A stretch of 35,275 nt of DNA from Gammaproteobacteria bacterium UBA4421. GTDB lineage: Bacteria > Pseudomonadota > Gammaproteobacteria > Pseudomonadales > Azotimanducaceae. Below are positions 8,343-17,589 of this stretch, one piece after another (the first letter of the stretch is position 1; every line of letters begins with the position of its first letter). The notes beneath the pieces were generated by a model. It was not told where the DNA came from and made no database searches. It saw nothing but the letters and a program-made list of their open reading frames with translations. The DNA lies in assembly GCA_002389675.1 (NCBI GenBank), contig DGQF01000039.1:1-35275 (forward strand), written 5' to 3'. The translations under genes were made by a program, and so were the position numbers.

Positions 8343-9368
8343 GTGCGCGATTTAGCCTTAACTTTGACCCAAGTCGGCTGGACGCCGGCGTTTGCGCGAC
8401 AGCTTGCGCAGCATCCGGCGGGCTTGTTGCCGGCGCGAGTCATTGCTGTTCAACGTACTGGTTTGACGCTGGCGCCCGAGATTCACGGATTGAAAAAAGT
8501 AGCCGTTGCAGGGCGTTTTTTTGTTCAGGGTGTAGAAGCGCGTCCAACCATCGGTGATTGGGTTTTAGTGGATCCTGTGACCGGGGCGCTAGAGGCGGTG
8601 TTGGTGCGTTCGAGTCTGATCAAACGCTTAAGCCCTGCAGGCGAGGTGCAATTAATCGCGGCAAATATCAATACGGCTTTTATTGTGACCTCCTGTAATG
8701 CAGATTTTAGTTTGTCTCGGCTAGAGCGCTATTTGTCGGTGGTCATAGATGCAGGCATCACGCCTGTGGTGGTGGTGACTAAAATTGATGCCGTTGAAGA
8801 AGCTGCCGCGTATGTCACGCAGGCGCGTAGCCTGGGGCCCGACATTCCCGTTGAGGCCGTCAATGCGCTGGATGAGACGACCTTGAAAGGTTTGCTGCGA
8901 TGGTGTGGCCCGCGTCAATCGATTGCCCTTTTGGGTAGCTCTGGTGTGGGGAAGTCGACGCTGGTCAATACCTTGAGCGGTCAAGAGGTGCAAACAACCC
9001 GTGCGGTGCGCAGCGAAGATGATAAAGGTCGACACACGACAACCAGTCGCTCCCTCCACGTGTTGCCCTATGGCGGGGTTATTTTAGACAGTCCGGGAAT
9101 GCGCGAATTCCAGTTGGCCGAAGCTGAGCAGGGCGTGGAATCTTTGTTTATGGACGTAGAGAGAATTGCGTCTGCGTGTAAGTTTAACGACTGTAAACAT
9201 GGTCCTGAGCCCGGCTGTGCGGTTCGCAACGCGCTGGCTGATGGCTCCTTAGACGCGCGACGTTTGGCCAGTTTTGTCAAACTCCAGCAGGAAGAACAAT
9301 CTAATCGGGCCGCGATTGCCCAGCGCGGTCGACGCCACCAAGTGGCGAGCAAAAAGAAACCTCTGTAG
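8343..9368 (+). CDS. rsgA: Ribosome small-subunit-dependent GTPase A
   Basis: A 341-residue circularly permuted GTPase that helps late maturation of the 30S ribosomal subunit. The order of motifs is the permuted one: G4 TKID (146-149) first, then G1 GSSGVGKST (198-206) and G3 DSPG (249-252). An N-terminal OB fold (about 30-100) and a C-terminal zinc site follow the family pattern, with Cys279, Cys284, His286 and Cys292 in CKFNDCKHGPEPGC. The GTG start at 8343 is preceded by GAGAGG and lies 19 bases after the Eis-like gene, so the two are probably one transcript. In many gammaproteobacteria rsgA is beside orn, which is not seen here. It converges on the CoA-binding protein gene. Confidence 0.95.
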   Translation: MRDLALTLTQVGWTPAFARQLAQHPAGLLPARVIAVQRTGLTLAPEIHGLKKVAVAGRFFVQGVEARPTIGDWVLVDPVTGALEAVLVRSSLIKRLSPAGEVQLIAANINTAFIVTSCNADFSLSRLERYLSVVIDAGITPVVVVTKIDAVEEAAAYVTQARSLGPDIPVEAVNALDETTLKGLLRWCGPRQSIALLGSSGVGKSTLVNTLSGQEVQTTRAVRSEDDKGRHTTTSRSLHVLPYGGVILDSPGMREFQLAEAEQGVESLFMDVERIASACKFNDCKHGPEPGCAVRNALADGSLDARRLASFVKLQQEEQSNRAAIAQRGRRHQVASKKKPL

Positions 9369-9441
9369 CGCCGGCGAGGCCCGCCGAAAACATGCGCCAG
9401 GAGAAGCCTGCGTTTTGCGATGCGGCTTGAATTGTGCCGGG

Positions 9442-9921
9442 TTACGGCTCGCGGCGTCTGGCGCTGATTTGTTCGGTATTGAAGCCGAGCCAGTGCATAC
9501 GTCCGCGATAGCGGGCGTGTTCAATCTTGATGCATCGGTCAACGATACAGGTGATTTGTGCGGCTTCAGCAATGGCGATGGCCTCGGGGCTGATCACTCC
9601 GAATTGTAGCCAAAGAAAGTCAGCGCCAATTGTCGCTGCTTCCTGCGCAATGCCGGGGGCTGCATCGGGTGCTCGAAAAACATCCACCAGGTCGATCTCA
9701 TGAGGGATTTCGAGCAGATTGGGGTAGCAGGTCAAGCCGAAGATTTCTTTTTCTGTTGGGTTTACGGGAGTGATTTGGTAGCCGTTGTTGAGCAAATAAA
9801 GGCCAACAAAATGGCTGGCCCGCAGTGGGTTGGAAGACAATCCAACGATCGCGATGTTTTTAGCGTTGAGCGAGGTTTGGATGGTGTCAGGTTGCTGCCA
9901 TTTAGCTAAAGATTCACTCAT
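9442..9921 (-). CDS. CoA-binding (YccU-like) protein
   Basis: A 159-residue Rossmann-fold CoA-binding domain protein of the YccU type. The signature IAIVGLSSNPLRASHFVG (about residues 24-41), the YQITPVNPTEKEIFG segment and DLVDVFRAPDAAPGIAQEA are characteristic, as is the final CIVDRCIKIEHAR. The precise role is unknown; the fold resembles the CoA-binding domain of succinyl-CoA synthetase. The start is well supported: TGAGGT lies 7 bases upstream and overlaps the stop codon of metY, so the two genes are translationally coupled with a 9-base gap. Its pairing with a sulfhydrylase gene suggests a link with sulfur or CoA metabolism, which is inference only. Confidence 0.88.
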   Translation of the reverse strand: MSESLAKWQQPDTIQTSLNAKNIAIVGLSSNPLRASHFVGLYLLNNGYQITPVNPTEKEIFGLTCYPNLLEIPHEIDLVDVFRAPDAAPGIAQEAATIGADFLWLQFGVISPEAIAIAEAAQITCIVDRCIKIEHARYRGRMHWLGFNTEQISARRREP

Positions 9922-9930
9922 TTGATTACC

Positions 9931-11220
9931 TCAGGTGATAGCGGCCAAACCATACGCTAAGTCGGCGATGAGGTCTTGCGCATCCTCTATGCCGATGGAC
10001 ACCCGTATGGTGCCAGCGGAGATGCCGGCGGCGTTCAGTTCGGTGTCGCTTAGCTGCCGATGGGTGGTGGTGGCGGGGTGAATCACTAGGCTTTTGGCAT
10101 CGCCTACGTTAGCTAAATGGGAAAATAAGGACAACTGCTCAATCAACTGGATGCCTGCTTCGCGTCCCCCCACCAAGTCAAAGCAAAATACAGCACCGGC
10201 ACCTTTGGGCAGGTATTTTTGCACAAGCGTTTGATAGGGGCTTGCGGATAAGCCTGCATAATGAACGCCACTGACCTGCGTATGCGTCTGTAAAAACTCT
10301 GCAACGGCCAGTGCGTTGCTGACGTGGGCGCGCATCCGCAAAGGCAGGGTTTCGATACCTTGAGCCAATAGAAAAGCGTTAAAAGGGCTCATACATGCCC
10401 CTAGGTCTCGCAGTGTTTCGCAACGCAGTTTCATCAGAAAACCAAAAGTGCCGAAGGTTTCATGGAATTTAAGGCCATGGTAGGCCGGGGATGGGGCTTC
10501 GATAATTGGAAATCGACCGTTTGACCAATCAAATTCGCCGGATTCAACCACAACACCGCCAAGTGAGGTGCCGTGCCCGCCTAAAAACTTAGTTGCTGAA
10601 TGAACAACAATATCTGCGCCCCAGTCCAGTGGCCGACATAAATAAGGGGTCGCAAATGTATTATCTACCATGAGCGGTATTTTGGCGGCGTGGGCAATAT
10701 CTGCAATGGCTTGAATATCCATGACGCTGCCTGACGGGTTGCCGATGGTTTCGCCAAAAAACAGTTTGGTGTTATTTTTTATCGCTCCTTGCCAGGCCGA
10801 AGGCTGGTTGATATCGACAAAATCGAGTTCGACCGAAAGTTTGCGCAGCAGATGTTTGAATTGGGTGACTGTGCCCCCGTATAAAGCGGAAGAGGCCACC
10901 ACATGATCGCCGGGTTGCAGTAAAGTAAACAGGGCTGCACTCTGGGCGGCCAGACCGCTCGCGAAAGCGACGGCACCCGCGCCACCCTCAAGATTGGCAA
11001 CGCGTTCTTCGAAAGCGGCCACGGTTGGGTTCATGATGCGCGAATAGGTATTGCCGTATTCTTGTAGGTTGAAATAAGCAGCGGCGGCGTCAGAGTCTTC
11101 AAACACATAGCTTGTGGTTTGATGGATAGGCATCGCCCTTGATCCGCTATTGGGGTCGGGGCGTGCGCCAGCGTGAATGGCGCGGGTTTGAAATCCTTTG
11201 AAATCTGGAGGCGTTTGCAT
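9931..11220 (-). CDS. metY: O-acetylhomoserine sulfhydrylase / aminocarboxypropyltransferase
   Basis: A 429-residue PLP enzyme of the Cys/Met metabolism family, making homocysteine from O-acetyl- (or O-succinyl-)homoserine and sulfide in the methionine pathway. The opening GFQTRAIHAGARPDPNSG, the TSYVF and YGNTYSRIMNPT segments, Asp186 (VDNTFATPY) and the PLP lysine Lys211 (HSATKFLGGHG) are all present. The length of about 430 favours the MetY branch over the shorter MetB/MetC enzymes. It is the first gene of a two-gene unit with the CoA-binding protein and is divergent from the PEGA/FGE-like gene. No riboswitch or MetJ-like operator was recognised in the 122-base divergent gap. Confidence 0.92.
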   Translation of the reverse strand: MQTPPDFKGFQTRAIHAGARPDPNSGSRAMPIHQTTSYVFEDSDAAAAYFNLQEYGNTYSRIMNPTVAAFEERVANLEGGAGAVAFASGLAAQSAALFTLLQPGDHVVASSALYGGTVTQFKHLLRKLSVELDFVDINQPSAWQGAIKNNTKLFFGETIGNPSGSVMDIQAIADIAHAAKIPLMVDNTFATPYLCRPLDWGADIVVHSATKFLGGHGTSLGGVVVESGEFDWSNGRFPIIEAPSPAYHGLKFHETFGTFGFLMKLRCETLRDLGACMSPFNAFLLAQGIETLPLRMRAHVSNALAVAEFLQTHTQVSGVHYAGLSASPYQTLVQKYLPKGAGAVFCFDLVGGREAGIQLIEQLSLFSHLANVGDAKSLVIHPATTTHRQLSDTELNAAGISAGTIRVSIGIEDAQDLIADLAYGLAAIT

Positions 11221-11342
11221 AGTTTGGGTTGCGCGTTAACGTGAAAGGCGCTTACCGTAACGTCAGGGAAAAGGCCTTGCAAGTTCGCGTACCCGATGTC
11301 TGGGAATCGGATCTTGGTTGGGTTCAAAAGGGAGCAACACGG

Positions 11343-13037
11343 ATGAACACTCGTATAAAAGTTAGCCTTGTGCTCTTGTTAACGCTTGCTGCGGCAGTGG
11401 CGTATCAGTGGTTGGGTAGTGCCAGCATCAGCATTACCAGTGAACCCACGGGTGCTGTGGTTTGGATCGACGGTCGAGCGCGCGGTAAGACCCCAATCAA
11501 CCGCTTGGCCTTAGAGACGGGCCAACATCATTTGGAGGTCACCCATAGTTACCTTAGCCCATACACCGAAGGGTTAAGCCTCAGTGGGGGAGACCATGAA
11601 ATACGTGAAATTAAACTGCAAGTGGGTGAAGGTACTTTTGAGTTTTTGTCGAATCCCAAAGGCGCCTGGGTCGAACTAGACGGAGAACGACTCCCGCAGC
11701 GCACCCCGACACAAGCCTCGGTGCCCTCCGGTGAGCACGCCATCGTTATGGGACTTGTTGAACGTCGAAGTGTTTCGCAAACTCATACGGTCAATGCCGG
11801 TGAGGTCAAAGTCATCAACTTAAACTTGAACATTGACCCGCATGGCAGCTTGACGTTGAGCACTCGTCCGAGTAACGCCAAAGTTGAATTTGTGAATGAA
11901 AAGATTCGCTATCAGCGCGGGGTGCGCGTGCCTATCGGAGAATATGCCCTCAAAGTTTCGCGACCCGGCTATCGGACTGAGACCCTCAGATACCGCGTTC
12001 GTTATGGTGAAAATCGCTACAGCGTTGACCTGCGGCGCGATTATGGCACCGTGAATGTCACTTATAGTCCGGCTGATGCGCAGGTTGACGTAACTTATGC
12101 TGACGCTGGGCGTACCTTTCGCAAAGCCTATACACAGGCGATGGAAGTGCCTGTCGGTGCAGTTGAAGTGCGCGCGCGGGCGATTGGCTATCGGACGGTT
12201 GTACGTAAACTATTTCTTGAAAATGCAGGCGCTACCATACGCTTAAATCTGCAGCCGATGCAGGTTGAAATTGGGGCGGTTTTTGCTGATGCATTTACTG
12301 GCGGTTCAGTTGGACCTGAAATGGTCGTGATTCCAGCGGGTCATTTTGTCATGGGGAATGCCGCAGGCCCGGTTTCAGAGCGTCCCACGCGAATGGTGAC
12401 GCTCACGCAACCGTTTGCGGTGTCGCGTTTTGAAATTACTGTTGGCGATTACCGTAAATTTACGCTGGCCACTGGGCGAGCATGGCCGGCGCGTGTTGAT
12501 CAAGCTGAAACAGATCATGCGATGGGTTATGTCAGTTTTAAAGATGCCCAAGCCTATGCGGCGTGGGTGTCCGCCCAGACGGGACATAAATACCGTTTGT
12601 TGTCAGAAGCTGAGTGGGAATATGTGGCGCGTGCCGGTACTGGCGGTGCGTACTTTTTTGGTCAGGATAAGCAGGCGTTATGTGACTACGCCAATATCGC
12701 TGACGCTACGGCAAGCAGGCTTTATGCCGATTGGGATACGCTTGACTGTGACGACCAACTGCTGCGAGTCGGTGCAACCGGCACGCTCAAGCCTAACCCG
12801 TTTGGTCTGTACGACATTTACGGTAATGTTGCGGAGTGGGTGCTCGATTGTGGCATGCCTGAATATCAAGATGCCCCGACGGATGGATCTCCGGCGGAGC
12901 AGGGGCTCGGTTGCTCGACGCATGGTTTTCGTGGCGGCTCTTGGGACTCGGGGGCTGCCGAAGCCGCTTCGGCTTACCGAAATGCCGCAAGCCGTGCAAG
13001 TGACGATCGAGGGATTAGATTATTGCGTGAACTCTAG
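11343..13037 (+). CDS. Membrane-anchored PEGA-repeat protein with FGE-like domain lacking catalytic cysteines
   Basis: I place the start at ATG 11343, with AAAGGGAG eight bases upstream and an immediate signal-anchor (VSLVLLLTLAAAVAYQWL), giving 564 residues. The in-frame ATG at 11229 would put 38 odd residues ahead of the membrane segment. Four PEGA-type repeats of about 65-70 residues follow (about 28-330), each with a pattern such as ITSEPTGAVVWIDG....GKTP. The C-terminal part (about 335-564) is an FGE-sulfatase/SUMF1-like domain: MVVIPAGHFVMGN, RFEITVGDYRKFT, RLLSEAEWEYVARAG, LYDIYGNVAEWVLD and FRGGSW. In true formylglycine-generating enzymes two cysteines follow GGSW; here the sequence is GGSWDSGAAEAASAYRNA, so oxidase activity is unlikely. 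It probably binds a ligand or the cell wall in the periplasm. Confidence 0.86.
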   Translation: MNTRIKVSLVLLLTLAAAVAYQWLGSASISITSEPTGAVVWIDGRARGKTPINRLALETGQHHLEVTHSYLSPYTEGLSLSGGDHEIREIKLQVGEGTFEFLSNPKGAWVELDGERLPQRTPTQASVPSGEHAIVMGLVERRSVSQTHTVNAGEVKVINLNLNIDPHGSLTLSTRPSNAKVEFVNEKIRYQRGVRVPIGEYALKVSRPGYRTETLRYRVRYGENRYSVDLRRDYGTVNVTYSPADAQVDVTYADAGRTFRKAYTQAMEVPVGAVEVRARAIGYRTVVRKLFLENAGATIRLNLQPMQVEIGAVFADAFTGGSVGPEMVVIPAGHFVMGNAAGPVSERPTRMVTLTQPFAVSRFEITVGDYRKFTLATGRAWPARVDQAETDHAMGYVSFKDAQAYAAWVSAQTGHKYRLLSEAEWEYVARAGTGGAYFFGQDKQALCDYANIADATASRLYADWDTLDCDDQLLRVGATGTLKPNPFGLYDIYGNVAEWVLDCGMPEYQDAPTDGSPAEQGLGCSTHGFRGGSWDSGAAEAASAYRNAASRASDDRGIRLLREL

Positions 13038-13087
13038 TGTTCTAAGATAACGCGGGAGTGCGATATGCATAAGAGTAGGAGAACAGG

Positions 13088-14272
13088 GTGAGTCATATGC
13101 AATTGTTTCGCGAAGAAATCAGAAACTGGTTAGAGGAAAACTGCCCGCACTCAATGCGCACGGTGATGCCTGCGGATGAGCACCCCGGTGGTGGCCGACG
13201 CGCGCAATATAAGAACCCTGATACCAAAGTTTGGTTAGAGCGCTGCGCGGAAAAAGGGTTGACCGTGGCGTCGTGGCCAAAAGTCTACGGCGGTGCCGGT
13301 TTTGACAGTCAGCAAATGGTGATTTGGCAGCAAGAAATGCGCCGCATTAATGCTCGACCGCCGCATTTGGGCATGGGCATTTCAATGATTGGTCCGGCGT
13401 TGCTGGAGTACGGCACTGAAGCCCAGAAGTTAACCCACCTGCCAAAAATTGCGACCGGTGAAATCTGGTGGTGCCAGGGTTACAGCGAACCCGGCGCTGG
13501 GTCTGATTTGGCGAGTTTGCGAACCTCCGCGGTCCTAGAGGGGGACGAATTCAGGGTTAATGGACAGAAAATCTGGACCAGTGGCGCGAATCATGCGGAC
13601 TGGATGTTCTGTCTGGTGCGCACGGACCCCAATGCGTCCAAACATGAGGGAATCAGTTTTGTTCTATTTGACATGGAAACCCCTGGGGTATCGGTCAAGC
13701 CGATTAAGTTGATCAGTGGTTTATCTCCCTTTTGTGAAACCTTTTTAGATGATGTGCGGGTACCGAAATCGAATCTGGTGCATGAATTGAACAAGGGCTG
13801 GACGGTGGGTAAGCGGTTACTGCAGTACGAACGCGCTTCCATAGGTGGCATCGGCGGCGGCCAAAAAGTCCGTAGTCTTGAAGAATATGGCGTTGATTAT
13901 GTGGGCCGTGATGGCGCAGGAAAAATTGCTGATTATGAATTGCGGGACCAAATATTGGCGCACCGCATGAATGATAAAGCGTTTGCGCTTGCCACCAGAC
14001 GTAGTGCTGAAGAGTCGGCGATGGGTGTGATAATGGGCGCGGCTTCGTCTATGTTTAAGTATTACGGAACCGAACAAAATAAAGGGAAATATGAAATCAT
14101 GTTGTCGCTGATGGGCACGCAATCGTTAGGTTGGGAAGGTGAGCAATTTGATACCGATGAGTTGACCACAACCCGGGCCTGGCTGCGCTCAAAGGCTAAT
14201 TCGATTGAGGGGGGAACCTCCGAAGTGCAGTTGAATATTTTGGCGAAACGCCTGTTGGGGCTGCCGGATTAG
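13088..14272 (+). CDS. Acyl-CoA dehydrogenase family protein
   Basis: A 394-residue FAD flavoprotein of the acyl-CoA dehydrogenase family. The FAD/substrate loop YSEPGAGSDLASLRT, the GQKIWTSGANHADWMFCLVRT strand region and the C-terminal SIEGGTSEVQLNILAKRLLGLP helix are diagnostic. The C-terminal GGTSE type is usual in bacterial dehydrogenases of branched, aromatic or steroid side-chain acyl-CoAs; the substrate is unknown. The GTG start at 13088 has AGGAG (13077-13081) six bases upstream; the in-frame ATG at 13097 is too far from it. It follows the PEGA/FGE-like gene by 50 bases but has no clear tie to it, and may serve with the CoA-transferase and esterase genes downstream. Confidence 0.92.
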   Translation: MSHMQLFREEIRNWLEENCPHSMRTVMPADEHPGGGRRAQYKNPDTKVWLERCAEKGLTVASWPKVYGGAGFDSQQMVIWQQEMRRINARPPHLGMGISMIGPALLEYGTEAQKLTHLPKIATGEIWWCQGYSEPGAGSDLASLRTSAVLEGDEFRVNGQKIWTSGANHADWMFCLVRTDPNASKHEGISFVLFDMETPGVSVKPIKLISGLSPFCETFLDDVRVPKSNLVHELNKGWTVGKRLLQYERASIGGIGGGQKVRSLEEYGVDYVGRDGAGKIADYELRDQILAHRMNDKAFALATRRSAEESAMGVIMGAASSMFKYYGTEQNKGKYEIMLSLMGTQSLGWEGEQFDTDELTTTRAWLRSKANSIEGGTSEVQLNILAKRLLGLPD

Positions 14273-14294
14273 CCCCTGAGGTTGGGCGGCTAGA

Positions 14295-16106
14295 TCACCA
14301 AGGGCCTGTTAACTCGGCCGGATCGATGTCTGCGCAGGCGTCGTTCAACGCTCGATATTCATCTAAGCTGAAGTTGTCGTGGCGAAAGTTGCGTGCATAA
14401 ACAGCGCATTGTTCCTCGGGGCGGCTGAAACCTTTGTCAGCGGCCAACTCCGCTTTGATGCTGGCGATGGTGACTTCGGTGTCATCCATGAAAATGCCTT
14501 GATCAGCGGGTGAGTCCAAAATGATTGACCGCATGCCTTGGTCACCCCATGCCAGCCATTGAACCTCTCTGCCGTTGCGGCCGGTTCCAGGATCACCGCG
14601 ATAGGCAAATTCACTCCAGTAAGAGGTCATGCTGTCGGATAGCGCTTGTTGGGCTGCATCATGTGGGTAGAGGTCGCTGATACCTAATGCAGAATCAAAA
14701 TCGCCAAACGCAAAGTTGATTTCCAAACCATGGGCTGCGCCGAGCGCGACGCTCAAGTCAAAACCGGCTTGGCTGGGCTCTTCGTCCCAGTCAAATCGAT
14801 AGGCGTAAACGTCAGGGTTGCCTGATGCGCGCATGTAGTTGGCCAAGCGATCTACGCCGCGTTCTTTCCAAGCTAAGGCGCCGTATTTGATGGTTCGGAC
14901 ATATAAAGATTCGTCGATCATGCGCGGCAGGAATCCCAGCCAGAGTTTGACGAACGCAGGATTACGAACCATGAAAAGCGCAGGTTCGTCGCGGTTAGTG
15001 CCCAAAATAACGGGAACGGTGTTGTGATTGCTGGCCTGAGAAAAAATTTCCCGGGTGCTCAGCTGTGGCAGTACGTGCCCATCGCCCAAATTGTAGGGTA
15101 GATCCAACATGCCAAATCCTCCACCTTCAACAGGGGTGAAAAATTCTTGCATCGGTTTGTCGTATAAATACGCTCGGATTTGGTTTTGGCTCATGCTGCT
15201 CTGGTAGATTCGGGCGGCATGAAGGTCGGCCACGGTGCCGTCTTGAACCAGCATCCGGGCGACCACTTCTTTTGCGCTATTTCGATGGCCGCCATTGGCA
15301 ACATAATTTTGTGCGCGCGTCATTGGCTCAACCTCAAATCCGCCGCTCTGTACAATGGCACGATGAAATAGATCTTTTGCCAGAGGTGAGGCCATCAGAG
15401 CCAAAGTATTAAATGCGCCCGCAGATTCGCCAAAGACGGTGATATTTTTTGGGTTGCCGCCAAATTCAGTGATGTTGTCTTTTACCCATTTGAGGCCGGC
15501 TATGGTGTCCAGAGTGCCATAATTGCCAGAATCATTCGCGGCGTTGCCGCTGATGAGTCCTGGGTGCGAAAACCACCCGAATAGGCCTAGGCGGTAATTG
15601 AGGGTGACGACTACCACGTCGCGTTTTGTGGCCAGCGCCGCGCCGCTATAACTGCCGCCGTCACCGATGCTGTTGCCCCCGCCGTGAATCCAATACATGA
15701 CAGGCAAATCAACCGCGTTAGGTGGTGCCCAGATATTGAGATATAGGCAATCCTCGCCCCCGGTGATCGCGCCGGGTGTGGATTGTTCACCACTTAAAGC
15801 AGAGGACAATTGGGTGCACATTTGTCCGGGAGCAAGCGTCTCTAAAACAGCTTGGTGAGGCAGTGGGGGTTGGGGTGCTCGCCAGCGATTGGCGCCTGTG
15901 GGGGGCGCTGCGTAAGGGATGCCCTGCCAGCTTCGAGCACCAAAACGATCGCGAAAACCGACCACATCGCCGCTGCTTGTAGTTCTGATCAATGTGTTGT
16001 CCCGGACGGGTGGCGTCGCCGGCTCCGGTTGGGCATCGAGAAACAGGTTGGCCCCAACCACAACAAGTAGTCCGATAACAATCAAGATGATGGAGATTTT
16101 TTTCAT
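14295..16106 (-). CDS. Type-B carboxylesterase, exported
   Basis: A carboxylesterase/lipase of the cholinesterase-like type-B family, 603 residues from the preferred start at 16106. That start is preceded by AGGGA and gives an N-terminal signal or anchor (MKKISIILIVIGLLVVVGAN). A longer frame from 16193 would add 29 unlikely residues. Visible features are the oxyanion HGGG (141-144), YRLGLFGW, the nucleophile Ser228 in GESAG, a downstream NRDEPALF and the His of AAHGLEINFAFG. Members hydrolyse carboxylic esters, often of large or hydrophobic alcohols. It is divergent from a GPH symporter and close to an alpha/beta hydrolase and CoA-transferase, which suggests outside or periplasmic ester cleavage followed by uptake. 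That link is inference. Confidence 0.9.
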   Translation of the reverse strand: MKKISIILIVIGLLVVVGANLFLDAQPEPATPPVRDNTLIRTTSSGDVVGFRDRFGARSWQGIPYAAPPTGANRWRAPQPPLPHQAVLETLAPGQMCTQLSSALSGEQSTPGAITGGEDCLYLNIWAPPNAVDLPVMYWIHGGGNSIGDGGSYSGAALATKRDVVVVTLNYRLGLFGWFSHPGLISGNAANDSGNYGTLDTIAGLKWVKDNITEFGGNPKNITVFGESAGAFNTLALMASPLAKDLFHRAIVQSGGFEVEPMTRAQNYVANGGHRNSAKEVVARMLVQDGTVADLHAARIYQSSMSQNQIRAYLYDKPMQEFFTPVEGGGFGMLDLPYNLGDGHVLPQLSTREIFSQASNHNTVPVILGTNRDEPALFMVRNPAFVKLWLGFLPRMIDESLYVRTIKYGALAWKERGVDRLANYMRASGNPDVYAYRFDWDEEPSQAGFDLSVALGAAHGLEINFAFGDFDSALGISDLYPHDAAQQALSDSMTSYWSEFAYRGDPGTGRNGREVQWLAWGDQGMRSIILDSPADQGIFMDDTEVTIASIKAELAADKGFSRPEEQCAVYARNFRHDNFSLDEYRALNDACADIDPAELTGPW

Positions 16107-16260
16107 ATTTGTCCCTAGCCCGGCCGACCACTTTAACATTTTTTCAGACCCTAGTGCCGGGCGCGTGCGGTCTGGTCGGCAGCAGTAACCCAACTCGGTG
16201 TTATCATGGCAGTTGATGCATCATCTTGAGGGCTCTGATGGGCCGGAGCAGTATACAAAC

Positions 16261-17580
16261 ATGGATTTGAAAACCTCAGCGGGCTATGCCGTGGGTGATT
16301 TCGGCATTAATTTGTACTTCATTTCTGCAATGACCTACCTTTTGTATTTCTACACCGACGTGTTGGGAATCAGTGCCAGTGCGGCAGCGGGGGTGTTTGC
16401 GGTGGCCCGCTTAATAGACGCGGTGACCGATCCCATCATGGGAGCACTTGCCGAGCGAACGCGCACGCGCTGGGGCCGCATGCGGCCTTATCTGTTGCTG
16501 GGGCCCCTGCCGCTTGGCTTGATTTCTGTGTTGATGTTCACGGTGCCGAATCTTGATGAGAGCGGCAAGTTGATCTGGGCCTTGAGCACCTACATTCTAT
16601 TCGGGGTGCTCTATACGGTAGTAACTATTCCATATGCCACGTTGACCGCCTCCCTGACGGATGATTATCAGGCGCGTACCAGATTGTCGACATATCGCAT
16701 CGGTTGCGCCTTTGCGGGTGGCTTTTTAGTCTCTGTTGGTACGTTACCTTTTGTTGGAATCTTTGCTGATGAGGCTGCTGGATTTCAAGCGTTAATGTTG
16801 GTTTTCGCCTGCGTTGCCACGGCTCTGATGTGGGTGACCTTTGCAACCACCGAAGAAGTTGTTTACCCCGATTCGCCCCGCCTGCCATTGCGCGACAGCC
16901 TAAAAGCCATCGCGCAGAATCGACCGCTGTGGATTGTGATCGGTATTTTTTCTTGCGGTATGCTGAGTTTCACCATTCGCCAGAGCACGACGGTGTACTT
17001 TTTTATTTACAACGTGGGTGACCCGTCGCTGATCGGTTTGTTCTTTGGTTTGACCTTGGGCTGTATGTTGATGGGCATATGGTGTGTGCCTTTCTTAGCC
17101 GCGCGTTATGGCAAGGCCGGGGCCACGCGTTTAGGCGCCTATTTGACGATTGTGGCTTGTCTAGGCTTCTATTTCACACCTTATGATGCGATTTCCATGC
17201 TGTTTTTCTGGGGTTCTTTAGTGGCTTTGGGTGGCACGCCTGTTGCTGTATTGGGTTGGGCTATGCTGCCGGATACCGTTGAATACGCACAATGGCGTCA
17301 TGGCGTGCGGGCTGACGGCGCTATTTTTTCAACCGCCAGTTTTTTCCAAAAGCTCGCTAAAACAATTGGCGGTGCAGGCGTTGCGGCGGTTTTGGGGTTA
17401 GCCGGTTACGTGGCAAACACGCCGCAGGGTGATCAAGCATTACAAGCGATTCATGCGGTGCTTACGCTGGCGCCGATCGGAATTATGTTGGTGTTGATTG
17501 TGCTGACAAAACTTTACGCATTGGATGAAACGCGACATACAGAGCTTGTCGCGCAGATCGCGCGTGAGCAAGCACGTTAA
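16261..17580 (+). CDS. GPH-family (MelB-like) MFS symporter
   Basis: A 439-residue GPH-type symporter if started at ATG 16261, where the protein reads MDLKTSAGYAVGDFGINL as is usual for the family (GDFG at 12-15). GGAG at 16245-16248 is rather far (12 bases). The frame is open back to a GTG at 16198, which would add 21 hydrophilic residues. The signature DAVTDPIMGALAERTRTRWG lies at 53-72, followed by RMRP. About twelve membrane segments are visible, and the C-terminal LPDTVEYAQWRHGVRADG is also typical. It should move a sugar, sulfated or other organic solute with a cation. It is divergent from the esterase and converges on the alpha/beta hydrolase, with stop codons one base apart. Confidence 0.9.
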   Translation: MDLKTSAGYAVGDFGINLYFISAMTYLLYFYTDVLGISASAAAGVFAVARLIDAVTDPIMGALAERTRTRWGRMRPYLLLGPLPLGLISVLMFTVPNLDESGKLIWALSTYILFGVLYTVVTIPYATLTASLTDDYQARTRLSTYRIGCAFAGGFLVSVGTLPFVGIFADEAAGFQALMLVFACVATALMWVTFATTEEVVYPDSPRLPLRDSLKAIAQNRPLWIVIGIFSCGMLSFTIRQSTTVYFFIYNVGDPSLIGLFFGLTLGCMLMGIWCVPFLAARYGKAGATRLGAYLTIVACLGFYFTPYDAISMLFFWGSLVALGGTPVAVLGWAMLPDTVEYAQWRHGVRADGAIFSTASFFQKLAKTIGGAGVAAVLGLAGYVANTPQGDQALQAIHAVLTLAPIGIMLVLIVLTKLYALDETRHTELVAQIAREQAR

Positions 17581-17589
17581 TTCACGTGC
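17572..17589. terminator. Possible bidirectional hairpin over two convergent stop codons
   Basis: GCACGT (17572-17577) and ACGTGC (17584-17589) form a 6-bp stem with a 6-base loop, spanning the stop of the symporter (17580) and the stop of the alpha/beta hydrolase (17582). There is no T tract on either side, so it is only a weak terminator candidate. Its placement between convergent genes is the main argument. Confidence 0.3.

Noticed and set aside
12415..13050. 211-residue frame inside the PEGA/FGE-like gene
   Set aside because: A shifted frame of the FGE-like domain, rich in Arg, Val and Cys, without motifs. The main frame carries clear domain signatures.
14257..14276. GGGGCT/AGCCCC hairpin over the acyl-CoA dehydrogenase stop as a terminator
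   Set aside because: A 6-bp stem exists but no T run follows on either strand; part of the coding sequence explains it.
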